Source: Marsupella aquatica
Taxonomy: Eukaryota; Marchantiophyta
Assembly (NCBI GenBank): GCA_973895155.1
Contig: OZ316896.1
Location: 11,470,001 to 11,534,000, forward strand
Length of the DNA stretch: 64,000 nt
Direction of reading: 5' to 3'
Under the pieces are notes generated by a model. That model ran no database searches, was not told the origin of the DNA, and saw nothing but the letters and a program-made list of their open reading frames with translations. How positions within the stretch are numbered: the first letter of the stretch is position 1; each line of letters starts with the position of its first letter. Positions 37,201 through 48,838 of the stretch are shown piece by piece. Made by a program: the position numbers and the translations under genes.

Positions 37201-37302
37201 TCAGGATTAATCGTTTGTGCATCACTCTTCGTGGTTTCCAACCTTTTTGTGATGGTGTCAAGGATTTTGGTGCGTCATCTTAGCTCCTTTGTCCATTTGT
37301 AA
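31285..37302 (+). CDS. RWA: RWA-type polysaccharide O-acetylation protein (CAS1 domain)
   Basis: RWA (Reduced Wall Acetylation) proteins are Golgi multi-span membrane proteins needed to supply acetyl groups for wall polysaccharides. Fifteen exons join in frame to 541 residues: 31285-31314, 32407-32495, 33530-33634, 33803-33859, 33970-34042, 34335-34493, 34665-34814, 35037-35292, 35561-35682, 35896-35982, 36136-36224, 36345-36407, 36570-36626, 36760-36856, 37111-37302. All junctions are GT-AG and phases agree. The 10-codon exon 1 ([10 protein letters not shown]) precedes [20 protein letters not shown]. Family hallmarks follow: [113 protein letters not shown] and [11 protein letters not shown]. 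About ten or more membrane segments are expected. Length and order match the family (Arabidopsis RWA2 about 570). No defect is seen; intron 1 (1.1 kb) and intron 2 (1.0 kb) are longest. Confidence 0.92.
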
Positions 37303-38780
37303 TTCCTAAAGCATGTACAAAATAGCTAGCATCCGATTCGTTCACGGATTTTTCGTCGACCAATCATTTTTTTGAGTATTTTGAACACTGAAGGTAGGAA
37401 CATCCTTCATCGTTTGGCCCTGTCTTTGCAGACTTTCCACACGTAGCGCGTCGAATCTGCAAGAATAGATTATCTCTACAAACGGCAATATGGAGCTCAT
37501 GTTCTTAATGTCAAAGAACTACTTTATTTGGTTTTCAGCCAAATCACATCCATGGTAGATTGGATCTGAACTGTGATGATTCTGCATTGATGTCTCATGG
37601 TGCGCTCATGGTGCAACCATGGAGATTTGACTTTAGGCAGAATGCATTCTTTAGACCTTATCTCCAACGAGAATCCTGGATAGGTGAAGGAAAGAGCAAA
37701 GCAAAGTCTTGATAGGGAAGGCCTGGGTACCACGAGAGCCAGAAGGCTCTATTCAAATATTTGGAAGGGGATGCAGCTTCACTTTTACTCACAGGAATCG
37801 AATTCACCATGGCCGCAGATCTCGAGGAGATAACTACAGAACTTCTATGGAAGGACATGCATCATGTTTTCATGGTTGCAAGGAGAAAATGAAATCATCG
37901 CTTGCGCTTTCGTTTGGAAGCCCTGTTATTCAGTTGTTCTTTCCACACGGGTAACATGGACGTTGGGAGTTCTGATTCCAGTTCCTGCTACTAAGAGCAG
38001 GAAAAGAAGTACACTTTTCAAACACAAATTGAAGTAAGAAGACTCCAAATTGGAGCAGAGAGGGAAGTAATCTGAATTGAAGCCAAAACATCCACCAGCT
38101 TAAACAACAGATTGGAAAGGAGGAGAGGTAGGGTTCAAGACTTAATAATGAGGGAAAGATCGGCTGGACATCTCGATACAATGAGCCCACTTTGACAGGA
38201 TGCACGGTGAGTTGCTGAAGACATCAAAACTGATGTGTTCCAGAGAAGACTGGAAGTAGAACTTTGCCAGTCTATCTCAAGGAAGCACATATTTCCTGGT
38301 CCGGTGGATGACGGACCGCAAGTTGGTATTCTGACATAACTGAAGAAAGTAGTTGAAAGGATGAAAGAAAAGGTCTCTGGAAATACCAAAGGGAACCCAA
38401 GTTGGATTACAATAATGATATTTGGCAGGGAAACTCCAATTCTCTGGCATAGTGGTGATAAGAGCATCTTTTAGGAAGCAAAAGGCATTTCAACGAATTT
38501 GTCAAAGAGGGGAGAAAAGCTCTTGTTCATATAGAATAGAATGCATGTATATGACAGCGAAGACCAGATATGGTGAAGATAGTTATCCACAAAGCTAGTG
38601 CTCTCGTGACTGATTCAACGGGCATCTACTTATATGATTTAGCCCAATTGATACTCAGCTGGGGGAGCTGTTACCTGACTACCTGAATGGTTGTAATTCA
38701 TTTGGGACTCAAAGTTCCTCGTGTAGATTAACAAAGTCGAGGCGAGAAAGGAAAGAGGTGTTATTGTTATCTTGGGGAGG
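37303..38780. other. Downstream of RWA, no gene recognised
   Basis: The stop codon at 37300-37302 is followed by the presumed 3' UTR. From 37650 to 38500 sequence is denser in open frame on both strands but interrupted by stops, without a recognisable domain. It could be old transposon sequence. Confidence 0.35.
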
Positions 38781-38785
38781 CTCCA

Positions 38786-39012
38786 TCTGAAATGAGCACT
38801 GGAACAAGTTTGTGTGTGTGCCCAAAGCATGGGGTCTAGCGTGGCTGTACTTCTAATCATTGACTCAGTCCAGATTAGTATGGATCTAGTGTCAGTTATT
38901 CTAATATGAAATGAGCAGATGAACAAGTTTGTGTGTATGCCCATAGTATGGTGTCTAGCATGGCTGTACTTCTAATCATTGACGCAGTCCAGATAAGTAT
39001 GGATCTAGTGTA
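38786..39012. repeat. Two-copy tandem duplication, about 117 bp
   Basis: The units 38786-38897 and 38903-39012 both run from a GAAATGAGCA start through GGCTGTACTTCTAATCATTG to AAGTATGGATCTAGTGT or a near variant, with a handful of differences. Confidence 0.85.
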
Positions 39013-39260
39013 ATAGTAATTCTAGTCATTTGATATCAATACATAGTACCACTTTATGACATTAGCCTAATTGCTCCTAATTGCTCATTCCTTGATCTTA
39101 AATAGAGGTGAGGACAAAAAGGACCTTGGAAGAAACAGATTCAATATTCAAATGGTTTCTAATGACTTGCCCCCGATTGCTTCTTTTTCCACCTGTACGT
39201 CACCTTGGTTTCCTATGACCAATCCCTCCCTTTTTTCCACTTGTACTGTCACCTTCAGTT

Positions 39261-39313
39261 ATGCCCTAGAGTCGTGGTCTAGAGGCCTCACTCTAGACCA
39301 CGACTCTAGGCAT
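39261..39313. repeat. Near-perfect palindrome (hairpin)
   Basis: Two 22-23 bp arms (5' arm ATGCCCTAGAGTCGTGGTCT..., 3' arm its reverse complement apart from one bulged base) surround an 8-base loop GGCCTCAC. A shorter relative with arms GGTCTAGA/TCTAGACC and loop GGCTTCAC lies near 53298. Confidence 0.9.
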
Positions 39314-42300
39314 AATAGGCCATGGGAGCAGCTTTCAGTTGTAATTATATAGATAGATTTTTAAACGATTCTCAACTTTACACAAGTTTTGTAACTATTT
39401 AAATGTGCGTGGGCTTCCACTACGTCAGGGGTTCTTGCATTCATATGGAATCCAAGAACTGGTAAGGTGGTGGTCTTATAAGGTGGTCTGATATTTGAAC
39501 AGGTCTTATAAAGTGGTCTTATATTTAAACAATAATTACCATCTGTAAGGAGTTACCAAATCAATCATACTAAACTCCATCCTAATGACAGTTTACTCTA
39601 CACTCTTGACCGTAATTTGTATCATAATTTTTTTCTCCCTGCCTAAATAGCCTTACACACTAGTAAGGGTGTGACTACAAATCAAAAATATATATATATA
39701 GTGCATTTCTTTCCTGGATGGATTGAGGCCCTTAGCCCAGACTGGGTGAACCAGATTTTCCTATGTTGTTGTCAATTGTATTGTTTTACACTGGTTCCTT
39801 GTCATGTTGTGCTGAGCAATATTATCTCAACAAAAAGAACAATAAGCCGATCCTTCGAGATGTAGGTAAGGATTTTCCCAATAATGTAAATATGAAGGTG
39901 ACAACCGGAGGACTCCCAACCCCTAAGCAAGCACTTGAGAACATGTGTGAAAACAAGGAAGAAAGTAGGGAAGAGAACGAGGAGATCCCTAGGGTCCAGT
40001 ACATTTAAAAAAAAAGTGACCGAAGCTAGGATAAGGGCTCAGGGTCTAGAGTGCAACCTCTGTAGACTATGACTTTTAGGGCAAAGACTGTTGAGGGTGA
40101 AACTGGAACTGGGCATGATGGTACTATTTGTGAGCAAGGCCTAGCATTCAAGCAAGTCAGCATGAATATTCATGTCTAAATGAGTATCTCGAGTCCCTTT
40201 TTCCCAATCTCCAATGCATCCCATGGAGAGCCCCATGGATGCCCATGATTGAATAGCCACTAATATCTGCAGCCACTTCTCTCCCAACCAAATAAACAAA
40301 GGAAATAGCCACAACTGCTCCAATCAGGGACTCTAGCCTTCTCCCTCCCTAGATGACAGCTTCCCCATATATAACTTTTTCCAAAATGATGTGCTGTACA
40401 CGAGCATTTCCACCAAACAGTCTTATCAGATATGGTCTCCCAAAGTTACCGCCTGAACTTTCCTGCTTATTTTATTGATGGGTACTTTTCAAGAATAATT
40501 TTCGTTAGTAGGAGAGATTCGATTTGGGATCAAATAAAAATGATAAACCATGCATAAATTCTTGAAAGTTTGGTAGAGGACCACAAGTCAGACTTTTCTG
40601 TTTCTGAGGGAATCTTCCAGGAGCAAGTTGCACAGCTACGCAAATGTAAAATAACTCTAGTTTCATTATTTATGATTTAATTTTATCTGGATACCAGTTG
40701 GTTTATGGCATCTGACAATTGTTTCAGTCACAGGATGTGATCATTTTTGTATTCCCAGGGAACTTTCATTGCAAGAGAAACAAAGTAAAGCCGAGCAGAG
40801 AATGAAAACATCTACTCCAACACTGAAAACTGTACAAATATGTATCTGAATATGTATCTGAAAAGATATGGCACACCGCCAAATAACATAAAGTGTCAAG
40901 GGGGAGATAATATCTCAAAGAGAGGATACCCAACAAAGGAGAGAAAACAAAGGAAAACCTCAAGGAAACCAATGAGCCAAAAACAAAGTCCCACGTAATT
41001 GGGAAGTAACTAAGCCCATTCTCTGCAGTAAAATGCAAAGCCCAGCAAAGCTCAAAACCTAGCCGCGTAAGAGTTTAATGAAGCGGAATTCATGTATAAG
41101 CCCTAAAACCAAAAGCCTCCATCCTCAGCATAATAGTGTGTGAATGCTCTGTAGTGCAACAGCCACTCACTCTCTAAAAAAGGCATGGGATGAATCTGGT
41201 ATGATGCGGTAAGTGTACATTTGAAATTCTTTTTTATTTTTCTCTCTGTAATTTTCAGGGCCTTTTTAAAAAAGAATACACAATTAAGATTTGATGAACT
41301 CATTATAAATTTTCTCATATACTTCCATAGTATATTAAAAAATATTAAAAAGAAAATGCTTAGCATTATGGATACTAACAGGTTACATTATACACAAAAT
41401 GCCCTCTAACAGGACTTCACTACACACAAAACAGCCCCCACGACTTGTGGGGTCTTACTGTGTCCTACTTTCACCGAACCTACACTAGCATTTGTGGCAT
41501 TTGTGAGTCAAGTGGGAAATCTCCGTAAATCGTGCACAAGCAAATGGGCAAGTTGACGTTATAGGAAAGTTATAAATCTAGACCGTCCGATGCACCCAAC
41601 GGCCAGCGTTCACGGCCGAGATCATCCGAGAAACCACCCCGTTTTCTCGTCTAGCCCAGTAGGTACAGAGTACAAAAAGTACGGGTCGGCAGAAGACTTC
41701 GCACCAAAGTCTTCGCGGTCACATGCAGAATGTCGACCGTTCGATACGTTCCCAAATCGAATCTTGTCCCTATCGTCAATGAGCGGACCATAGCGAAGCC
41801 GTGCGCACGGTTCAACGAAACTGCGCGGTTCCGTTTTTTTGTCTCACAGTGCAGTCGTGTGTCTATAAGTGGCCGCTCGATAAATGCAAACCCTGGAGTC
41901 CCGTTTTTTCCCTTTTCTCCCCCTTTTTTGGGACCATTTTTAAATTTTTTCTGCACTTTCCGTGAGTGCAAAGACTGCTCCGCTACCCCACAAATACATA
42001 AGTGAAAACCCTCTATAAGAGTGCGTGCCCACTTGTGGATATTGCACCATTGCTTTGACTTACTTAGAGTAAACTATGCACTTCCGAGGGAGGGGATCCC
42101 ATTATACAGGGAAATCCAATATAGGAGAGAAGTCACAAGAAAGCCAAGTAACAAAGGGCCCTTGTATGTCCAAGCACTCAAAGCGTCCCTACCCATCTCA
42201 AAGAATGCCCCGGCCAATAGCAACTTTAGCGAGAGCTGCTCACTAAAGCTCTTTGCCTCAACAAGACCTGGACCCTTGAAAATTTAAACCCGGACTCCAT

Positions 42301-43780
42301 GCCTGCTAGAGGGCCAAACCAGGCCGACTCGGGGAATGGAGTAGTGGCCCCATCTAGTCTTGCCAAAGTGTGTGGTGTCAACACTGATTGTCCAATCTTT
42401 GCAGCAACGAGATCTTTGCCAAAAATTCACTGGTTGCAGTGTCCCTCTCACTCACTTCATTCATCGCGAATAATGGGGATCAAGTCCAGGTTTATTATCC
42501 AAGAAAACCCCAATTGCCAGCAGCTTGGCTTCACCATTGATTGGCCATGAACAGCTCACCCCATGGAAATCCCCTTGTGACATAGTGCAACCCTAGCTTA
42601 GTGCACAGCAGACTCTTCGCCCGGGGAGTGTGCACTTACATGACTGCTTGCGGTTCCCCACATAGTTTACGCGCTTGCTTGCTTGCTTGCGTCGTTTTCT
42701 ACGTGCAAGTACAAAAGGGGCTTCGGCACTGAAAGCGGTGGGGCTGCGGCGTACAAGAACAGTCGGACGCGGAGAGTTATCCCTAAAGTGCGGCATGCCG
42801 TTCGTCATTTGAGAGTAATGATTTGTTTTTCAATTTTTTTTGATCCCCTTCGGATTTGGCGTTTGTACTGAGAGATACTCTTTTTGCAATAATTCTCAAC
42901 GGGAATCGCAAACGCCAAATCCGACACTTTGTCGCAATTGTTCTAAACCGACGGAATACAACTACAGTAGGTCCCACTAAATCGGACTAAATCCAACTTT
43001 TGTGATACTTTCGGAGTATCTAATATCTGTATCTATTTCTACTGAGTATCTACGACTGTATCTATAGTTTGAACAACTATATAGTAAGGAGTACTTTACA
43101 AGAAGTTAGGGGCACTCGGGAGTTTTTTTCATCAAAACCAATTGGAGTGCTTTGTACACACTAAATATAGAGTCAGGTGGCTAAAAGTATTTTGGAATCA
43201 TTTTATGGCCCCCAAGGTCTTGTGAAGTCAAGTGCAACTAGTGATGCTAGATTAATTTGAGAGAATAGAGATTGAGGACCCACTTCATCTGAATGTCATG
43301 TATTCTTTGGCCAAAGTCTTTGTGGGTCTAGTTTTAATACAAATGACTTAAAATAAGAATTGACCAGGGGGCCTGAAGAAGAGACCTCCAAGAGAGATGA
43401 TCTAAAATCTAAGACAAAAGAGTGCTCCACATAAGCAAAAAAATGGGCCCCACTCCATTCCATGTAGGATTGGTCACAGTTTGGTTGAAAGTGCCCCCAA
43501 CATTTTGTAAAGTGAACAGCAGTAGTTTGTCCCAAATGGATGGCTCTGATCAGATCTTGGAGACAAAAAAAGAGCCCCCAATATCTTGTAAAAGCCACCC
43601 TAAGCTAAAGGTTCTTTGACAGTTAGTTACTTCCATGCTCTGTAACCACTTAAGAGTTACATGTCAGCTGGCAAAAGCACCAACATGAAAAACACAACCC
43701 TCTACCTCGTGATATGAAAGTTCTGTTAGCCCTAGGTAGATGGCTACTGCGTTGATGCATTTCTTGCAGATTACTTTGCT
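39314..43780. other. Intergenic region with an inverted repeat, no gene recognised
   Basis: Only short ORFs are found and none has a recognisable family. A TA dinucleotide run lies at about 39690-39702. 41600-42000 and 42600-42800 are GC-richer. GCTTGCTTGCTTGC occurs near 42666. At 42851-42865 and 42909-42923, 15-bp perfect inverted arms (CGGATTTGGCGTTTG) flank a 43-bp spacer. Confidence 0.4.
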
Positions 43781-43784
43781 GATG

Positions 43785-45000
43785 GATGATCGATGACCAG
43801 GATGACACTACCATAGTTTTGGGGGCAGTGAAGTGATTTCAAACCAGTTAATTTGGGGGATCGGACACTAAGAAACTATTTCGAGATTTGCTTTTGTCCA
43901 ACTTGGTCCGTGGAGTGCTCCTGGTATTGTGATGACTGTGGTGGTGGCACGGAGACTGAGCTATCGCTTTGATGCAGTTATTGCATGTCCACCTTGGTGA
44001 TTCAACATAGACGACTGGGATGACCCTACCATAGTTTTGGGGCACTTTAGTGATTTCAAACGAATTAATTTGGGGGATAGGACACTACGAATTACGGTTT
44101 CGAGAATAACTGTTCTCCAAATTGGTCCGTGGAGTACTTCTGGTATTGTGATGACTGTGGTGGTGGCACGGAGAGCTACCACATTGATGTAGTTATTGAT
44201 GTGGTTACCTCAATGATTCAACATAGACTAATGGATGACACTATCATAGTTTGGGGGGCAGTTTAGTGATTTCAAACCAGTTAATTTGGGGGATAGGACA
44301 CTAAGAAATGGTTTCAAGATTTTTCTTTTTGTCCAACTTGGTCTGTGGAGTGCTCCTGGTATTGTGATGACTGTGGTGGTGGCACGGAGAGCTACCACAT
44401 TGATGCAGTTACTGCACGTGGTTACCTACATAATTCAACATAGACGACTGGGATGACACTACCATAGTTCTGGGGGCAGTTTAGTGATTTTAAACCAATA
44501 AATTTGGGGGATAGGACACTGCAAAACGGTTTCGAGAATTGTTTTGTCCAACTTGGTCCGTGGAGTGCTCCTGGTATTGTGATGACTGTGGTGGTGGCAT
44601 GGAGAGTTACCGCTTTGATGTGGTTACCTCGGGTTCAACATAGACTAATGGGATGACACTACCATATATTTTGGGGACCCTTTGGTGATTTCAAACCAGA
44701 TAATTTGGGCCATAGGGCAGTGAAAAACGCTCGTCCAACTGGGTCCGTGGAGTGCGCCTGGTATTGCGATGACTGTGGTGGTGGCACGGAGAGCTACTGT
44801 ACCTTTATTGCATGTGGTTACCTCGACGATTCAACATAGACTAATGTGATGACACTACCATATATTTTGGGGACCGTTTGGTGATTTCAAACCAGATAAT
44901 TTGGGGCATAGGAAAGTGAAAAAACGCTCGTCCAACTGGGTCCGTGGAGTGCGCCCGGTATAGTGATGACTGTGGTGGTGGCGTGGTGACGACGGATAGC
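43785..45000. repeat. Six-copy diverged minisatellite upstream of the tetraspanin gene
   Basis: A unit of about 190-220 bp is repeated in tandem. The phrase GATGACACTACCATAG (with variants) falls at about 43800, 44019, 44232, 44451, 44653 and 44846. The companion phrase GGTCCGTGGAGTGC near TGATGACTGTGGTGGTGGC falls at about 43905, 44123, 44340, 44560, 44742 and 44938. The last two units are shorter. The array ends about 630 bp before the tetraspanin ATG. Confidence 0.9.
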
Positions 45001-45632
45001 TACCGCGTTAAAAGGCATATGGCGTGTAGGTACGTCGGCGTCGACGACCTTTGTACCGAGTTTGTTGCTCTGGAGTTGAAGGAAGAGACCGGGAAGGCGA
45101 TGCCATCTCCAGACGACTCGATTGTCTAAACGAGTCGCTTGAGCTGGATCCCACTGCCCACTTTCCCCTGCATAGAATAATCCTCAAAAGCTGCGGCTGC
45201 TCCTCTCGTCGTCGGTCTTTCGCTCTGCATTGCGGCTGACAAGCGAACGCTTCCACTCTTCCAGGGTACGGCGCGCTCAGGCTCAATCACTCCCGCATTC
45301 TGCAGCGCAGCAGCGCAGAGCGAGACCAGGGGACCTCCCTCGGCGTGGTGCAGATATTGGGTTTTGAGTTCTAGTTTCTGCTTTCGATTTCAGGACATTG
45401 ATTGAGTGAGTGGTGTCGCTTTGGTTGGCGATCGTTCTGCGGTAGAGTGCTGTGTTTTCTTTGCCCACGCTCTTGAAGTGTAGCTCTTCGCCGAACAGAC
45501 AGGGACGACTTCGTTCTGCCGAATGCTGGGAGAAGAACGAGTGATTGAGGTGCCGTAGAGGTTTAGCTGCGGTGTTGTTGTACTCTTATCGGTGGGGGAA
45601 GGATTTCATTGTGCTGAAGGGAGGGAGCGAAA
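45001..45632 (+). promoter_or_regulatory. Tetraspanin promoter / 5' leader region
   Basis: GC-richer sequence between the minisatellite and the tetraspanin ATG. The transcription start cannot be placed by eye. Short ORFs on both strands here (for example 45008-45286 minus) are probably chance. Confidence 0.4.
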
Positions 45633-46714
45633 ATGGGGTTGAGCAACAATTTGGTGGGGTTATGGAACATAGTGACGTTGGTGTTGTCCTTGCCGATCAT
45701 AGGAGCTGGAATTTGGTTGGCGACTAAGCACTCGAGTACTTGCATCCGATTCTTGCAATGGCCCGTCATTATTCTCGGGGTGTTCTTACTGGTTGTTTCG
45801 ATTCTTGGCTTCGTTGGCTCGTGCTGGCGCGTATCCTGCCTTCTCTGGGTTTACCTTGCGGTCATGTTTCTTCTCATTCTGCTCCTCATCGTGTTCACGA
45901 TCTTCGCCTTCGTGGTCACCAACAAGGGCGCCGGTCAGGCGTTGTCTGGAAAAGGGTTCAAAGATTACAGGCTTGGTGACTACAGCACCTGGCTGCAGAG
46001 GCAGGTGGATAGGAACAGCACTTGGAGCAAAATCCAGAGCTGCATGAGCGATGCCAAGGTCTGCAACGACCTGAATAGCGAGTATCCTACCGTGCAGCAA
46101 TTCAATGCAGCGAAGCTCACTCCTATGGAGGTAACTAACTCTGCACTACCGTCTTCACTCCTCTCCATCTTGCGTCTCCAGGATAGACTGGAATGTTCTT
46201 CGTGTGGAGGACCTCATGATGTACTTCTCTATGGGTCATTTTAGATGGGTCTGATCTTTAGCTTGCTTGCTACTTCTTCACAAGTCCCCAGTCAACGTGG
46301 ACATTTGAAGAGCATACATTGCCCTTGCCTCCTATTACTGCAGGTCCTTGACGTCAATGTTGCCCTATCCTGACCGTTTGTTTGTTTATCACTTGGCAGT
46401 CTGGTTGCTGCAAACCGCCTACGTCCTGTGGCTTCACTTTCGTAAATGCGACTCAGTGGGATGCCAGCAGAGTTAAAGGGACCGATTCGGATTGCAACAC
46501 ATGGAGCAATGATCCCAAGGCGCTCTGCTTCAATTGCAATTCTTGCAAGGCAGGAGTGTTACAAAATATCAAAAAAGATTGGCGGATTGTGGGGATAGTA
46601 TTGATTTGTACTCTTGTTTTCCTCATTGCGGTGTACTCCGTTGGCTGCTGCGCCTTCAGGAATGCGCGCAGATCCGGACCCTACCGAGGCTATCAGAAGA
46701 ATGGCTACGCTTAA
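45633..46714 (+). CDS. Plant tetraspanin
   Basis: Tetraspanins are four-pass plasma-membrane proteins that organise membrane microdomains; in plants they act in development and extracellular vesicles. Two exons, 45633-46130 and 46400-46714, join in phase 0 to 270 residues, the usual plant length. Membrane segments are seen near residues 8-28 (VGLWNIVTLVLSLPIIGAGI), 44-66 (WPVIILGVFLLVVSILGFVG), 73-95 and near the C-terminus (IVGIVLICTLVFLIAVYSVG). The large extracellular loop has the plant-type cysteine motif at the exon join (ME|SGCCKPPTSCGF) plus further paired Cys (DSDCNTW, CFNCNSC). The single intron just before GCCKPP matches the common plant gene structure. Which TET subgroup it belongs to is not decided. 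Confidence 0.93.
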
Positions 46715-48838
46715 GCTGAAGTTGAACCAGGTATTCAATGGGAGCTGCGGAATTGTTTATACTGTAGATAGTGTAGCCGGTTCACTGATCGTGAGCCACA
46801 TAACAAATGGGTCACGGATATTAAACTATACTCTTGAACAATAGATTGCATTTGTATTTCAGCGTGGCATTAGATGTCGGAGGCCAAGGATGTGAGGATT
46901 TCATCTCGAATTTGAAATGTCTCCTCTGGAAAAGATGTAAAGAAAAAAGGTTCTGCAGATGTACGAGAATTCGTCTTTCTTGCCATATAGTTCACTGCCA
47001 TCAATGTTTGCATTTCTTGTTGTCTTCTGCATCCTTCCTCCCGACGTGAGTCCTCGAAGACTTGGGGTCGTAAAGTGCTTGATGGTTCTCTTGATCCTTT
47101 AGTCTGGCTTCGTGTCCCCTTTCAAGATGTCAGGCAATCTATGTTTAGGGTGTCAGGACTGGGCTTTGTTGGACACAGACTGCTCATGCAAGGGCTTGAG
47201 ACTTTATCAGCCACGGCTAGGTTGATAGCCGTACTTCTCGGAGGCCATTGTTCTGGGCACAACGCTGACGCATTGACGACAACAATCTTAAAATAGAACA
47301 TATGCGAGTGAGAACTACGAAATCCGTTGTCAGGATTAGAAGACCATTAAACTTACGCGTACTTGAGACTAGTCATGTGTTTTTAAGGATAGAAAGTTTA
47401 TGGCAGGAGCTCCGCTTTATTGCTTCACCTGAATCCAAACAAATCTGGCAGATTTCGTCAAAAACGGTCGACGTAGTCGGTTGCCAGAAACTGACCTATT
47501 AACTGGGACAAAGGAGGTTACCCGATTGGAACGATTTACGGCCCTCTTGTGGTTTCTGAGCAGTGGGAGAATGGGATGGCACTCACAATGCAGTTCATTT
47601 TCCACTGGGCATCCACTTTAAATCTGCCTCCCCCGAAACACCCAGCCTACCTTCAGATTTCTTTTCGCACTCTTTGGTCCTCGAGTTTCTACACTTTAAA
47701 AAGTCCGAATGCTGGCTCTCGCATGGACACTTGTTTGATCAGATCATCACAAGCAAAGAATTCGGCCATGTCTGGACTGGGAGTCGAGGAGGTTTTTAGC
47801 GAGAGTTATGTGCAGGTGAGTTGAGAAGCAAATGTTCAGAAATCAACAAGGTATAAAGTATAGTGCAGGTAAAATCTCTCAAGAAGCTTTGGCCAGATGG
47901 AACTCCAATAATAATTCAAGAGCCCAACAGCAACTACACATGGAGGAATGCAAGACACCGACGAAAGTACAGGAGAAAAAGTCAGGAAACGGTGGTACTT
48001 CGTTTCAAATATTAAATTTTCCACTTAACGAGTAGACCTGGGAGACATCACCAAGAGAATAAGAAATACAAAGAATTGTGGCCAAAAGTAACCGGGTTCG
48101 GAACTGTGTGTAAATGTCACACTAACCACCGGATGACGAAAATTGATGTGATGACTCAAAGGCGATTGCTATGGAAGCTCGAGACCAGCTACAGCTTATC
48201 AAACAAAAGAAAAGCAGAAGTGAGACAGGGGCCAAGAATACAGGGTTAGGTGAACGATGACACTCTCGAATATTGGTGAGTTAGCTTTGATTATGTGCAT
48301 GGTGTGACATTGCTTCGCTTCCACATCACGTGCTCTCAAGGCACACATAGTGCTGCCCACGGAATTGTTTAATTAAACAGAGACTTTCCGTCGAAGGAAG
48401 CTTTGCTGTGTGCAGAACAGTCCCAGACACAAAGCATATCCACCCAAACTACGGTGACAATGTGTCTGGAAAAGTAGCCAAGGGCAATCCAACTGAAGAC
48501 TTCATTTGGACAGCCAGTGTGCTGTCAAATATACTTGGTTAGCATTCAGCAGTTGTCACAAGTCTGCCTCGCTGTGTGAAGACTCATACAAAATAGCCGC
48601 TTTACTCGTTGAAACTAATTTACAAAAACGAATTGCTCTAGTCTGTACAAGGGCACCCAACCAAGTACGCGAGGTGCATCAGCAGTAATTACATTCTACG
48701 ATAATTACAAATAGGAGATCTTGGAAGGATTCCCGAATCTGGGTCCATTGATTCTACTATTCCCTTGTTTCCGTTGCCGACTTTTCGATAAAATTCAAGG
48801 ATAGCTCAAGGTGAAGGGCTATACAGCTCTAGTGCAGA
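46715..48838. other. Between tetraspanin and rhodanese genes (convergent), no gene recognised
   Basis: The two genes point at each other, so both 3' UTRs should lie here. Short ORFs at 47549-47824 and 47832-48035 have no family features. Confidence 0.4.
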
